Source of the DNA: an uncultured Pirellula sp.
GTDB lineage: Bacteria > Planctomycetota > Planctomycetia > Pirellulales > Pirellulaceae
NCBI GenBank assembly: GCA_903858115.1
Contig: CAIOHR010000114.1
Location: forward strand, 124,001-188,000
Direction of reading: 5' to 3'
DNA: 64,000 bases
In this document: positions 46,558 through 55,687 of the stretch, one piece after another
Layout: each line of letters opens with the position of its first letter
How positions within the stretch are numbered: the first letter of the stretch is position 1
Notes under the pieces: model-generated
Database searches by the model: none
What the model was told of the DNA's origin: nothing
Seen by the model: the letters and a program-made list of their open reading frames with translations, nothing else
Made by a program: the position numbers and the translations under genes

Positions 46558-46950
46558 ATGAGTCGCTTGCAGAGTCGGCGGTTCGGTTTGATATGCTTTG
46601 GCATTTGCTTGTGGGGTGGGATTTCCTGCACAAATGCTTTCTCCCAAACACGACGGAGCGATGTTCGTCAATATCGGCCAGCGCAAGGAACGCTTTCCCC
46701 CTACGTCGGTTTACTGCAGGGAAACAACGGTGTTATTCCGAATTACTATACATTGGTTCAGCCTCGACTCGAGCAACGCGACTTCAACCAGCAGATCCAA
46801 GCAACTACGCGCATTCAAGCGTTGGACATTCAAACACTAACGGACAGTCCAGAGTCCACACCTCGCGCGGTGCAGACTGGGAAAAACGCTGGTTTTCAGC
46901 AGTACTTACACTATTACCCCACAATGCCTGTGACGAGACGACGTCCCTAA
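46558..46950 (+). CDS. Small secreted protein, RPAQGTLSPY family
   Basis: 130 residues with a signal peptide (about 1-29). The mature part begins near RQYRPAQGTLSPYVGLLQGN and NYYTLVQPRLEQ, resembling a small family I associate with planctomycete envelope genes of unknown role. It has no enzyme motif or membrane helix. It sits divergent to wza and upstream of the NusG-like gene, so a link to polysaccharide secretion is suggested only by position. Shine-Dalgarno taggaga lies at correct spacing. Confidence 0.6.
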   Translation: MSRLQSRRFGLICFGICLWGGISCTNAFSQTRRSDVRQYRPAQGTLSPYVGLLQGNNGVIPNYYTLVQPRLEQRDFNQQIQATTRIQALDIQTLTDSPESTPRAVQTGKNAGFQQYLHYYPTMPVTRRRP

Positions 46951-47286
46951 CCTCCCTTTTTGCTTTAGCGAACAAAACGTCTGGGAGATCTCTGCGACGA
47001 ACTCAATCGTTAACGGTGGATTTTCTGGCTGCCCAAGCACGGAGAATTGCGATTGCTTTCTCTACTCTACAGTTGAAGTTGGCCGAGTGTTCATCTAGTA
47101 TTAGACCGAGAAATGAGAGTTTCAGGGCGTTAGCGCATCTTGTGTACTGTCATTCTACATGCGAACGAGAAAATCAAATATTGGGAAAGACCTGAATTTG
47201 AGAGGGACGGAGTCCGCGCATTCTGTACGAGCAGGCTATGGAAAAATCCTTAAAATCGAACGAACTGTTACAGCCCCTTTTCCCCG
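46951..47286. other. 336-bp gap before the NusG-like gene
   Basis: No coding frame with family features or strong hairpin seen. It probably holds the promoter and leader of the long transcript that begins with the NusG-like gene. Confidence 0.4.
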
Positions 47287-47835
47287 ATGATTCTAGCCAA
47301 AGCGAATAGTGAATCCGTTCAAGATCATTGGCCGTCTTTCGACATCCATTCCGGGTCTTGCTGGTGGGTGCTCCGCACCAAGAGTCGCCAAGAAAAAGCC
47401 GTAGCCACGACCTTGTCGGCGTGGGACATACACCATTTTTTACCTCTGGTGAAAGCCCAGCGATTTATCGGAAACCGAAAGATAAACGTCGAATTGCCAC
47501 TGTTCCCTGGTTACGTTTTTCTACATGGCGATCGAGACCATACCTTTCAAATCGACCGTACAAAACGGCTAGCTTGCATATTGTCCGTTGACAACCAACA
47601 GCAACTGCACCGTCAATTGGATAATTTAAGAAAAGCGATTTGCTTTGAGGCTAGCTTTGATCCCTACCCCTATCTTTCGCATGGTGTTTGGGCGGAGGTG
47701 AAGTCCGGTCCATATAAGGGGATTCAAGGAAAAGTGGATCGTGAAACATTGCCAAGCAAATTGATTTTGCAGGTCGATCTGTTGCAGACAGCAATGGCCT
47801 TGCAACTCGATGGATCATTACTGACCATTCTCTGA
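47287..47835 (+). CDS. NusG-family specialised transcription antiterminator
   Basis: A 182-residue NusG paralogue of the RfaH/LoaP/UpxY type. The NGN domain has WWVLRTKSRQEKAVATTL and the family PLFPGYVFL. The C-terminal KOW domain has GVWAEVKSGPYKGIQGKV. Such proteins bind paused RNA polymerase and let it read through long capsule or secondary-metabolite operons. It lies at the head of a run of same-strand polysaccharide genes (47.3-62 kb) that a normal polymerase might not finish. That location supports locus-specific antitermination. No ops-like element was recognised. Confidence 0.85.
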   Translation: MILAKANSESVQDHWPSFDIHSGSCWWVLRTKSRQEKAVATTLSAWDIHHFLPLVKAQRFIGNRKINVELPLFPGYVFLHGDRDHTFQIDRTKRLACILSVDNQQQLHRQLDNLRKAICFEASFDPYPYLSHGVWAEVKSGPYKGIQGKVDRETLPSKLILQVDLLQTAMALQLDGSLLTIL

Positions 47836-47870
47836 TCCATCATGAACCTAGAGCCATTTTCGGTCGTGTA

Positions 47871-48740
47871 ATGATCACGAATCTCGATCTGGAATCCATT
47901 GAAGTGGAGAGCACAGCCAAACGCCCCAAGAACCTTTGGTCGATAGCCATTGATCCGTTGACGATGTCCGAGGCTGTTTCTCGGATTCGGTTTTGGATTA
48001 CTCGAAGCGAGCCAATTTGTCGCTTTGTCGTTACACCCAACGTAGATCACGTGGTCCAGTTGTATCGCAAGCCAGAGTTGCAAACTATCTACAACAATGC
48101 CAGCTTAACCTTGGCCGACGGTTGGCCCTTAGTCACCATGTCCAGATTCTACGGCAAAGCATTGCCGGAGCGTGTGGCGGGTTCGGACTTGCTCCCTGCT
48201 TTGTGTGAAGACTTCCATAGACTTGGATCACCATTGAGGTTGTATTTGGTTGGTGGCCGGCCTGGAGTACCGGAGCGTGCGGCATCCAACATTCGCTTGC
48301 GGTGGCCCACTGTCAGTGTAGTTGGTTGCAGCAGTCCGCCCTTCGGCTTTGAACACGATACCTTTTTCAACCGCCATTTATGCGAACAAATCAACGCGGC
48401 GCGAGCTGACGTGTTAGTCCTCGGACTCGGGTCCCCTAAACAGGAACTGTGGTTAAATCAAAATCGTGATCTGCTCACGGCCCCAGTCGCATTGGCGATT
48501 GGAGGGACCATCGACTTTCTGGCTGGAGAGCAGAGGCGAGCTCCGCGCTGGATGCAGTCGATCAACCTAGAATGGCTACATAGGCTTGCCACAAATCCAC
48601 GGCGATTGGCGAAGAGATACGCACTCGATGCGATATACTTTCCATGGATCTGTGCAGTTGAGAAGTTTCGATCCAGAAACGTCAACCTATCCGAAGTCAA
48701 TTCCCCTGCTTCTATTGAGCGAGGAAGCGGCTTAGGTTAG
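47871..48740 (+). CDS. WecB/TagA/CpsF-family glycosyltransferase
   Basis: A 289-residue GT26 enzyme that adds N-acetylmannosaminuronic acid or a related sugar to a lipid-linked intermediate. Motifs: VVTPNVDHVVQLYR, ADGWPLVTMSRF, GSPKQELWLNQNR (the family's G-x-PKQE signature) and AIGGTIDFLAG. The start ATG 47871 follows the NusG-like gene by 35 bp. It belongs to the long rightward polysaccharide operon. Confidence 0.9.
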   Translation: MITNLDLESIEVESTAKRPKNLWSIAIDPLTMSEAVSRIRFWITRSEPICRFVVTPNVDHVVQLYRKPELQTIYNNASLTLADGWPLVTMSRFYGKALPERVAGSDLLPALCEDFHRLGSPLRLYLVGGRPGVPERAASNIRLRWPTVSVVGCSSPPFGFEHDTFFNRHLCEQINAARADVLVLGLGSPKQELWLNQNRDLLTAPVALAIGGTIDFLAGEQRRAPRWMQSINLEWLHRLATNPRRLAKRYALDAIYFPWICAVEKFRSRNVNLSEVNSPASIERGSGLG

Positions 48741-48743
48741 GTC

Positions 48744-49952
48744 ATGCGCATCGCTTACTTGATCAATCAATATCCTAAAGTTAGCCATAGTTTTATTCGC
48801 CGAGAAATACAGGCTCTCGAACGTTTGGGGGTCGGTGTCTTGCGAGTCTCGGTGCGCAAGCCAGAGCAGTGTCCGGATCCAGCCGATCAATCCGAAGCTT
48901 TACTGACGCAGTTTCTGTTATCGCCGTTCGTGGTGCTATCCGCCTTCATGAGTTGTCTAGCCACTAGACCAGTGAAGATGTTGCATGCAATGGGTGAAAC
49001 CTACGCATTATCTCGCCTAGCAGACCGAGGAAAGTTAGCTCATATAGCCTATTTCCTAGAAGCCTGCCAACTCGCAAGGTTGTTGAATCGACAAAGAATC
49101 ACACATGTGCATGCACACTTTGGTACCAATCCAACAGCGGTGGCACTCATCACAAAGAGACTTGCAGGTATCACCTATAGCTTTACGGTTCACGGCCCAG
49201 AAGAGTTTGACCGACCGCTGGCACTTAAGCTGACGCGTAAAATAGAGGCTGCTGAGTTTGTGGTTGCCATCAGTTCCTTTGGTAGGTCTCAATTGATGCG
49301 ATGGTGTTCTCAGCATGAATGGTCCAAGCTAAAAGTCATCCACTGCGGATTAGATTCTTCGATTTGGTTCTCCGAATTAGAACATGGACCTTGCGAATCC
49401 CGAACGCTATTGTGCGTCGGGAGACTGTGCGAGCAGAAAGGTCAGTTGTTACTCATTGATGCAGTCGCCCAACTAAAGCGCCGAGGTATGGATGTGCATT
49501 TAGTTCTAGCAGGTGATGGTGAATTACGTCCCGCCATCGAAGAAAAGATTGTTGCGTTAGGCTTGCAGGATGTTATCGAGATCACCGGTTGGTTGAGCGG
49601 AGCTCAAGTGAAGGAGCGTATGCTGCAGTGTCGAGCTCTTGTCTTGCCCAGTTTTGCTGAGGGTTTGCCTGTGGTTCTCATGGAAGCCTTTGCATTAAGT
49701 CGTCCCGTCGTAACTACCTACGTCGCCGGAATTCCAGAGCTTGTCCAGGACCAAGTGAATGGCTGGCTCATACCAGCCGGTTCGCTTGAACCGCTTGTGG
49801 AAGCCCTTGTCGCTGTCTTAAACTCGCCTTCGGAGTTGCTCGAACAATTCGGTGCGAAAGCGCGAGAAACCGTGAAAGTGAATCACGATGTAGATATTGA
49901 AGCAGACATTCTGAAACGATGTTTCTCAAATGTACTGCTTGGGGAAGGCTGA
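48744..49952 (+). CDS. GT4 glycosyltransferase, WcaL-like
   Basis: A 402-residue GT-B fold enzyme. The N-terminal half begins RIAYLINQYPKVSHSFIRREI, typical of colanic-acid-type GT4 enzymes. HAHFGTNPTAVALI and the C-terminal nucleotide-sugar site with PSFAEGLPVVLMEAFALSRPVV (the E-x7-E motif) are intact. It starts 4 bp after the preceding gene, so it is in one operon. It transfers an unidentified hexose onto the growing repeat unit. Confidence 0.9.
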   Translation: MRIAYLINQYPKVSHSFIRREIQALERLGVGVLRVSVRKPEQCPDPADQSEALLTQFLLSPFVVLSAFMSCLATRPVKMLHAMGETYALSRLADRGKLAHIAYFLEACQLARLLNRQRITHVHAHFGTNPTAVALITKRLAGITYSFTVHGPEEFDRPLALKLTRKIEAAEFVVAISSFGRSQLMRWCSQHEWSKLKVIHCGLDSSIWFSELEHGPCESRTLLCVGRLCEQKGQLLLIDAVAQLKRRGMDVHLVLAGDGELRPAIEEKIVALGLQDVIEITGWLSGAQVKERMLQCRALVLPSFAEGLPVVLMEAFALSRPVVTTYVAGIPELVQDQVNGWLIPAGSLEPLVEALVAVLNSPSELLEQFGAKARETVKVNHDVDIEADILKRCFSNVLLGEG

Positions 49953-49960
49953 TCCAATCT

Positions 49961-51184
49961 ATGATCATGCTTTTGTCTGTGCTTGCGTTCACTCTCTCTC
50001 TCTTGGTTTCGCTGCCGCTGCTTGTGTTGGCTATCGAGTGTTTTTTGGCGTTACTCCCAGCGAAGAATCGCGTATTGGGAGAGCGAAAACCATGCGCCCT
50101 TTTGATTCCTGCATTCAATGAAGAGCAGGGCTTGGGTGCCACGCTTCAGAATATCCAGACCCAAGTCGTGTTTGGTGATCGAGTGATCGTTGTGGCGCAT
50201 AATTGCACGGACCGAACTGCTGAGATAGCGAGAGAATTTGGAACCGAAGTCGTAATGAAAAATGAGGCGGAAAAGCGAGGCAAGGGATTCGCATTAGAAG
50301 CAGGCGTGGACTATCTTAAGCAAACCGTTGCAAGCGGTTCTGCGCCACCAGAAGTTGTCGTGATCGTGGATGCGGACTGTCTATTTGCGGAGGGGGCGCT
50401 GGATTCGTTGGTGCGGATCAGTGGTTCCGAGGAGCGGCCGCTACAGGCGCAGTATTTGATGCACTCCAGCGAAAACGCAAAACCATTAGGTCGGTTATCC
50501 GCTTTTGCGTTTCTGACGAAGAATCGTATTCGACTGCGAGGGCTAGATCGCGCCGGATTAGCCGTTCCCTTAACCGGTAGCGGGATGGCATTTCCTTGGG
50601 GGCTAATCAAGAACCTGAACTTAGGAACCTCCGAGATCGTGGAAGATCTAGATCTTGGATTGCAACTGGTGATTGCAGGGCACGGTCCAAAGTTCTGCGA
50701 AGCGGCGCGGGTAGAAAGCTTTTTTCCGACCGCCCCTCAGGCAGCTTACGAGCAGCGTACCCGCTGGGAACACGGCTACTTGATGCAGATGGTCAAAAAG
50801 GTGCCGGCGCTGTTTCGCGAGGGATTGCGAGGTAACTGGCAAGCAGGGGCGGCCGGATTGGACTTGCTGGTTCCACCGCTTTCGCTGTTGGTGATGCTGG
50901 CTGCACTGGCGAGTTTTTTGTTGACGGCTTATTTTGCCTATAGCCGAGATCTACTTCCAATTACGATCTTAATGGTAAGTTGTGCGTTGGCCTCGACCTC
51001 GTTGTTCCTAACGTGGCTTCGTTTCGGAAGACAAACGATTACCTTGTTGGAGATTCTGTGGATCCCGGCCTATGCTGGGAGAAAACTCTCGATGTACCTA
51101 GCGTTACCATTTAATGCCCAGCGAGAATGGAAGCGAACTAAGCGGACTAGCAACTCAGTTCCGGTTGCTTCGCAGAAGGATTGA
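49961..51184 (+). CDS. Membrane-bound GT2 with C-terminal helices
   Basis: About 407 residues. One N-terminal helix, a cytoplasmic GT-A domain (CALLIPAFNEEQG, VIVDADCLF metal motif, EDLDLGLQLV and the acceptor QRTRWEHGYL), then three C-terminal helices. The Q-x-x-RW signature is that of processive or membrane GT2 enzymes such as hyaluronan-type synthases. The ATG 49961 starts 9 bp after the previous stop; another ATG lies two codons later. Confidence 0.85.
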   Translation: MIMLLSVLAFTLSLLVSLPLLVLAIECFLALLPAKNRVLGERKPCALLIPAFNEEQGLGATLQNIQTQVVFGDRVIVVAHNCTDRTAEIAREFGTEVVMKNEAEKRGKGFALEAGVDYLKQTVASGSAPPEVVVIVDADCLFAEGALDSLVRISGSEERPLQAQYLMHSSENAKPLGRLSAFAFLTKNRIRLRGLDRAGLAVPLTGSGMAFPWGLIKNLNLGTSEIVEDLDLGLQLVIAGHGPKFCEAARVESFFPTAPQAAYEQRTRWEHGYLMQMVKKVPALFREGLRGNWQAGAAGLDLLVPPLSLLVMLAALASFLLTAYFAYSRDLLPITILMVSCALASTSLFLTWLRFGRQTITLLEILWIPAYAGRKLSMYLALPFNAQREWKRTKRTSNSVPVASQKD

Positions 51185-51300
51185 CGATGGGTCCAGTTGC
51201 GGAAAACGGTCGGTTGAGGAACCGCAAACCTGGCAGGTACCAGCAAAAGATACACGGCGTTTCGCGTTAACTAAAAGTCATTGGTGTAGATTCAGCTTGT

Positions 51301-52137
51301 ATGCTTACTAGAAATAAACAGATAAGAGAAACGATTATTCGCCCCCGACGAGGGTGGGTCGCAGTCAACTGGAGCGAGCTTTGGGAGAAGCGCGAATTGT
51401 TGATGACGTTAGTGATGCGTGATATTCAGGTGAGATACAAGCAAACCGTGCTGGGTGCATCCTGGGCCATTTTGCAACCGTTGTTCTCAATGATGATATT
51501 CACCATTATATTTGGTCAATTCGCACAAATTCCATCCGAGGGTGTTCCTTACGCAGTTTTTGTTTATGCTGGATTGTTGCCTTGGACATTTTTCTCCACT
51601 GCTGTTACGCAGGCTGGACAGTCGCTAGTAAACCAACAAGCGCTGTTGACGAAGATCTACCTGCCTAGAATGTTCGTCCCCGCTTCGCCTGTTGGCGGCG
51701 CACTAGTCGACCTAGCGATTTCTTTCGGAGTTTTCGTGGTGCTCTTGGCTATCTATCGCCAGGTACCAGGCTGGGGCGTTGTGATGGTCCCAGGACTGGT
51801 GCTATTGACCGCTGCGGCTGCACTTGGCATGGGTTTGCTATTGGCAGCGCTAACAGTCAGCTATCGCGATTTTCGCTACGTCGTACCGTTCATGATGCAG
51901 GCCTGGATGTATGCGAGCCCTGTCATCTTTCCGATTAGCATCGTGCCTGCTGAGTATCGATGGTTATTGGCGTTAAACCCTTTGTTTGGAATTATCGATG
52001 GCTTTCGTGCTGCGTTTCTGCATCGGTCGTTTGATTGGATGACGCTCAGTATTTCGGCGGCGATGTCGGTTGGATTATTGGCTTTCGGAGTGTTTTATTT
52101 TCGACAAACGGAGCGGCGCTTCGCCGATATCGCGTGA
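51301..52137 (+). CDS. wzm: Wzm-like ABC-2 polysaccharide transporter permease
   Basis: A 278-residue six-helix permease of the ABC-2 family (LGASWAILQPLFSMMIFTIIFG, YVVPFMMQAWMYASPVIF). It would export the completed, lipid-linked polysaccharide across the inner membrane. Its last four bases overlap the start of the ATPase gene (GTGA), which is translationally coupled. The gene is preceded by 116 bp after the glycosyltransferase stop. Confidence 0.92.
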   Translation: MLTRNKQIRETIIRPRRGWVAVNWSELWEKRELLMTLVMRDIQVRYKQTVLGASWAILQPLFSMMIFTIIFGQFAQIPSEGVPYAVFVYAGLLPWTFFSTAVTQAGQSLVNQQALLTKIYLPRMFVPASPVGGALVDLAISFGVFVVLLAIYRQVPGWGVVMVPGLVLLTAAAALGMGLLLAALTVSYRDFRYVVPFMMQAWMYASPVIFPISIVPAEYRWLLALNPLFGIIDGFRAAFLHRSFDWMTLSISAAMSVGLLAFGVFYFRQTERRFADIA

Positions 52138-53399
52138 GCAAAGCAGCCATCTCCGTAGCGAATCTTGGGAAGGCTTACCAGCTTGGCCATCTAGCGAACA
52201 GAACGGATTCTTTTCGCGAGGCTATAATGTCGTTTTTGCTTTCACCTATTAGTAGACTGCGACAGTTTTCTGGGAGCGATCAGGTCTCAAGCGAGTTTTG
52301 GGCTTTGAGAGATGTGACGTTCGAAGTTCAGCCTGGAGAAGTTCTGGGAATTATTGGGCGCAATGGGGCCGGAAAAAGTACATTGCTTAAGATCCTTAGT
52401 CAGATCGTCGAACCCACCCGGGGCGAAGTCATTCTTCGCGGCCGAGTGGCTTCACTGCTTGAGGTCGGAACGGGTTTTCATCCAGATTTGACTGGGCGTG
52501 AAAACATTTTCCTAAATGGTTCCATTCTGGGGATGAAGAAGCGAGAAATTGTGAATCGGTTCGATGAGATTGTCGCCTTCGCTGAAATCGATAGATTTCT
52601 CGATACGCCAGTGAAGCGATACTCCTCGGGAATGTATGTTCGGCTAGCGTTCGCAGTGGCTGCCCATCTCGAGCCTGAGATCTTGATTGTCGATGAAGTG
52701 CTAGCTGTTGGGGATGCCGAGTTTCAGAAAAAATGTCTTGGAAAGATGAAAGAAGTATCTTCCGGGTCTGGTAGGACCGTTATTTTCGTTAGCCACAATA
52801 TGGCAGCGGTGGAGAACCTGTGCAGTAAGGCTGCCTTAATAGATCATGGGACTTTAACGAGAATTGGCGATGTTAAGCAGGTGGTCGTTGATTACCTCTC
52901 TCGAACAAGCCTCCAAAGTACAGCAACAACCGAGTTGCTCGATCATCCCTTCCGTCGGATTGGGGCTCAACCTCTATTGACTCGCATTGAACTAAATGAT
53001 GCCGAAGGCAAAGGCAAAACATGCTTTTCGACTGGCGAGCCTATGTCGATTAAGTTGACGATTTCGACGCAGACTGCGATTCGAAGTCTCCAATTCGGAA
53101 TTGGCGTTGATAGCCAATATGGAGCTCGCATTTTTAGCGTGGCAACCTATCTTTCTGATTGCCAATTGGAGATGCTACCTGGTGAATCTAGTGTCAGATG
53201 CACCATAGAGTCATTGCCCCTTGTGCCTGGTCACTATTACCTCTCGCTGAGCGCTGGCCCTCCCAACCAGGTATTGCTAGACCAGATCGAAGAAGCGGTT
53301 TCGTTTGAAGTCATGGGGGGTGATTTCTACGGTAACGGAAAATCGCCTGAAGCCTGGTCGGGTGTTGTTGCGGTGCGTTCTCAATGGTTGAAAGAATAG
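52134..53399 (+). CDS. wzt: Wzt-like ABC transporter ATPase with carbohydrate-binding domain
   Basis: About 421 residues. Walker A GRNGAGKST (about 73-81), signature SSGMYVRLAFAVA (about 163), Walker B EILIVDEVLAVGD, and H-loop FVSHN. The C-terminal third (about 280-421) is the Wzt beta-sandwich domain that in ABC-dependent O-antigen systems recognises a chain-end modification. GTG 52134 is the start (overlap of 4 bp); an earlier in-frame ATG (52035) lies inside the permease. It pairs with the Wzm gene. Confidence 0.92.
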   Translation: MSKAAISVANLGKAYQLGHLANRTDSFREAIMSFLLSPISRLRQFSGSDQVSSEFWALRDVTFEVQPGEVLGIIGRNGAGKSTLLKILSQIVEPTRGEVILRGRVASLLEVGTGFHPDLTGRENIFLNGSILGMKKREIVNRFDEIVAFAEIDRFLDTPVKRYSSGMYVRLAFAVAAHLEPEILIVDEVLAVGDAEFQKKCLGKMKEVSSGSGRTVIFVSHNMAAVENLCSKAALIDHGTLTRIGDVKQVVVDYLSRTSLQSTATTELLDHPFRRIGAQPLLTRIELNDAEGKGKTCFSTGEPMSIKLTISTQTAIRSLQFGIGVDSQYGARIFSVATYLSDCQLEMLPGESSVRCTIESLPLVPGHYYLSLSAGPPNQVLLDQIEEAVSFEVMGGDFYGNGKSPEAWSGVVAVRSQWLKE

Positions 53400-53476
53400 G
53401 ATGCTACCGGACGACGTCGTTTCACGGAACAGACTGTGGAGTCTGCGAAGCAATCAACTAAACTCGACAATTCAAA

Positions 53477-54445
53477 TTGAATAAAGCCCCCGAAGATCCT
53501 TCGTACCGTTGGTCAGTGATGGTACCCTGTTATCAGCCAACATCGCTCCTTAGACAGACGCTAGCCAGCGCGAGTGTCGCATTGAGGAAAATGTCGTCGG
53601 AGGTTCAGTTGGAAATTATTGATGACGCATCCCCCGATGTAGATGTAAGAGACCTGGTTAAGAGTTGGAATATACCGGATGTCCGCGTGTATCGACGCGA
53701 GACGAATGGTGGTCTCGCCAAGTGTTGGAATACATGCATCCATCGCGCACAAGGTGAGTTCATTCACATTTTGCATCAAGATGATTTGGTCAAGCCGAAT
53801 TTCTACTGTAAACTCCAGGATCTATTTGTCCGACATCCCTTGGCGGGAATGGCGTTTTGTCGTTCGGAATTTCTTCAAGAGAGCACGATCAGTGAAGAAC
53901 CTATCGAGCAACATGATGAGGGAATCCTTTTGGATTGGATCGATCGTATCTGTGAGCGGCAGCGATTGCAATGTCCGTCCGTTGTTGTTCGAAAATCGAC
54001 CTATGAGAAAGTAGGTGGTTTTGACGAGAAGTTAAAGTATGTTGTCGATTGGGAGATGTGGGTACGAATCGCGGCGCACTTCCCAGTGGCATACACGCCC
54101 AAGGTGCTCGCCAGCTACCGATGTCATGCAGACTCTGAGACCGCAAGACTGAAACATTCAGGGCTAATTAGTAAAGACTCGAAGCAGGCGTACAAGCGCA
54201 TCAAGAAATCTCTACGTGGATCGGAATACCAGCTGCAAAGGCAGATGGTATTTGAGTACCTCCTTTTCATCAGCTCAGGCGCTGTTTCGATGGCCGCGGC
54301 AAGTGGCGATTTTGGACTGGCCAGACGAGAATTGCAGAGTCTTATTCGATGCTGGGGCGCATCAATGCCGCTTAGGCAATTAGTGAAGCATTCGAAATGG
54401 TATCTCAACCTGACATTCCATTTAACGGGTGGGGAAAACGGATAA
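53477..54445 (+). CDS. Family 2 glycosyltransferase
   Basis: A 322-residue GT2. WSVMVPCYQPTSLLRQTL, ASPDVDVRDLV, the HQDDLVKP metal-binding motif (DxD variant) and VDWEMWVRIAAHFPV place it in the GT-A family. The TTG start at 53477 is chosen because the first ATG, at 53519, falls inside the conserved first strand. Donor and acceptor are unknown. It follows the ABC exporter by 77 bp in the same direction. Confidence 0.85.
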   Translation: MNKAPEDPSYRWSVMVPCYQPTSLLRQTLASASVALRKMSSEVQLEIIDDASPDVDVRDLVKSWNIPDVRVYRRETNGGLAKCWNTCIHRAQGEFIHILHQDDLVKPNFYCKLQDLFVRHPLAGMAFCRSEFLQESTISEEPIEQHDEGILLDWIDRICERQRLQCPSVVVRKSTYEKVGGFDEKLKYVVDWEMWVRIAAHFPVAYTPKVLASYRCHADSETARLKHSGLISKDSKQAYKRIKKSLRGSEYQLQRQMVFEYLLFISSGAVSMAAASGDFGLARRELQSLIRCWGASMPLRQLVKHSKWYLNLTFHLTGGENG

Positions 54446-54545
54446 GATTCTCCACGAGATATTCATCAAAAAACCTGGCTAGTCGAGCAAACTGAATCAT
54501 GTACTCCTCAATGTAATTTCACGCAATAGAAGCTTAGACATAGGT

Positions 54546-55565
54546 ATGAATACAGAAAAAAAAGAGAAAATTCGACTTGGTTTCACGGACTTCTGGCCCG
54601 AATTTGATAAATCGGACAATTATTTCACGAGGCTCCTTGCAGGCACCTATGATGTCGAAGTAACCGAGGATCCTGACTATCTGATTTTCTCCAATTGGGG
54701 ATGGAATCATACCAGATTCAAGTGCGTTCGTATTTTCTATACCGGTGAGCCACTCCATCCGAATACTTGCAACTGTGATTACTCTTTCACCTTCGACTTC
54801 ATCCAAAGCGCCACCCACTATCGTCTCCCTCTTTATGGAATGTTGGCGGAAGCGCCAGCATTACGCGGCTCCAAAGATACTTGCCCGGAAGACTTAATCA
54901 AACCGGAGGATTATGCGAGTCGAGTCGCACGTCAAAAAACTAAGTTTTGCGCATTCGTAGTTTCAAACCCGAATGGGAATAAGAGAAACGAGTTTTTTGA
55001 TAAACTATCCAAGTACAAGAAGGTCGATTCCTGCGGGCGGTACAAGAACAATATCGGCGGTCCCGTAAGTGATAAGATGCAGGCCTTACCGCACTATAAG
55101 TTTACCATCGCCTTTGAAAATTCAGAGTATCCAGGCTACACGTCTGAAAAAATAGTGGAACCAATGCTCGCCGGCAGTCTACCGATCTATTGGGGAAATC
55201 CTCTTATTCACAGAGACTTTGACCCGGCTAGTTTTATCAATTACTATGATTTTGGAAGTGATGAATCGCTCATTGAGAAGATTATCGAATTGGATCGAGA
55301 TGACAGGAAATACCAGGATGTCTTGCAGACGCCACGGTATCACAACAATCAGGTGAATGACTATGTGAACAAAGTGAACGTACTGGCTCAATTTCGGCAC
55401 ATTTTCAGTGCGAATTTAAAGCGGCCTTCCGCCATGACCTGGAAAGCTCACTTTGCCGAGGAGATACGGCCCGCAATCGGTAGATATGTGACCTACAAGA
55501 AAATCAAGCGTCTTTGGGAAAGTTTTGTCGCCAACGAACGACGTTCTAATGGAAGAACGTCCTAA
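54546..55565 (+). CDS. GT10 alpha-1,3/1,4-fucosyltransferase-like enzyme
   Basis: A 339-residue enzyme with the GT10 signature: FTIAFENSEYPGYTSEKIVEPMLAGSLPIYWGNP (about 183-218), in which the N, E and K residues bind GDP-fucose. The N-terminal half is the divergent acceptor domain. It probably adds fucose or a related deoxysugar to the repeat unit. The region looks AT-richer than its neighbours, which could indicate recent acquisition (an impression, not a calculation). Confidence 0.88.
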   Translation: MNTEKKEKIRLGFTDFWPEFDKSDNYFTRLLAGTYDVEVTEDPDYLIFSNWGWNHTRFKCVRIFYTGEPLHPNTCNCDYSFTFDFIQSATHYRLPLYGMLAEAPALRGSKDTCPEDLIKPEDYASRVARQKTKFCAFVVSNPNGNKRNEFFDKLSKYKKVDSCGRYKNNIGGPVSDKMQALPHYKFTIAFENSEYPGYTSEKIVEPMLAGSLPIYWGNPLIHRDFDPASFINYYDFGSDESLIEKIIELDRDDRKYQDVLQTPRYHNNQVNDYVNKVNVLAQFRHIFSANLKRPSAMTWKAHFAEEIRPAIGRYVTYKKIKRLWESFVANERRSNGRTS

Positions 55566-55687
55566 GCGTTGTTTTCCGAGTTGACCTTGAATAATCGGCC
55601 AGGATGCAATGGACCAATTCTGAATAGATCATTACTTCGTGGCTGGTCTAGCTTGCAAATAATACATCTAAATTAGGAGTTATTCGC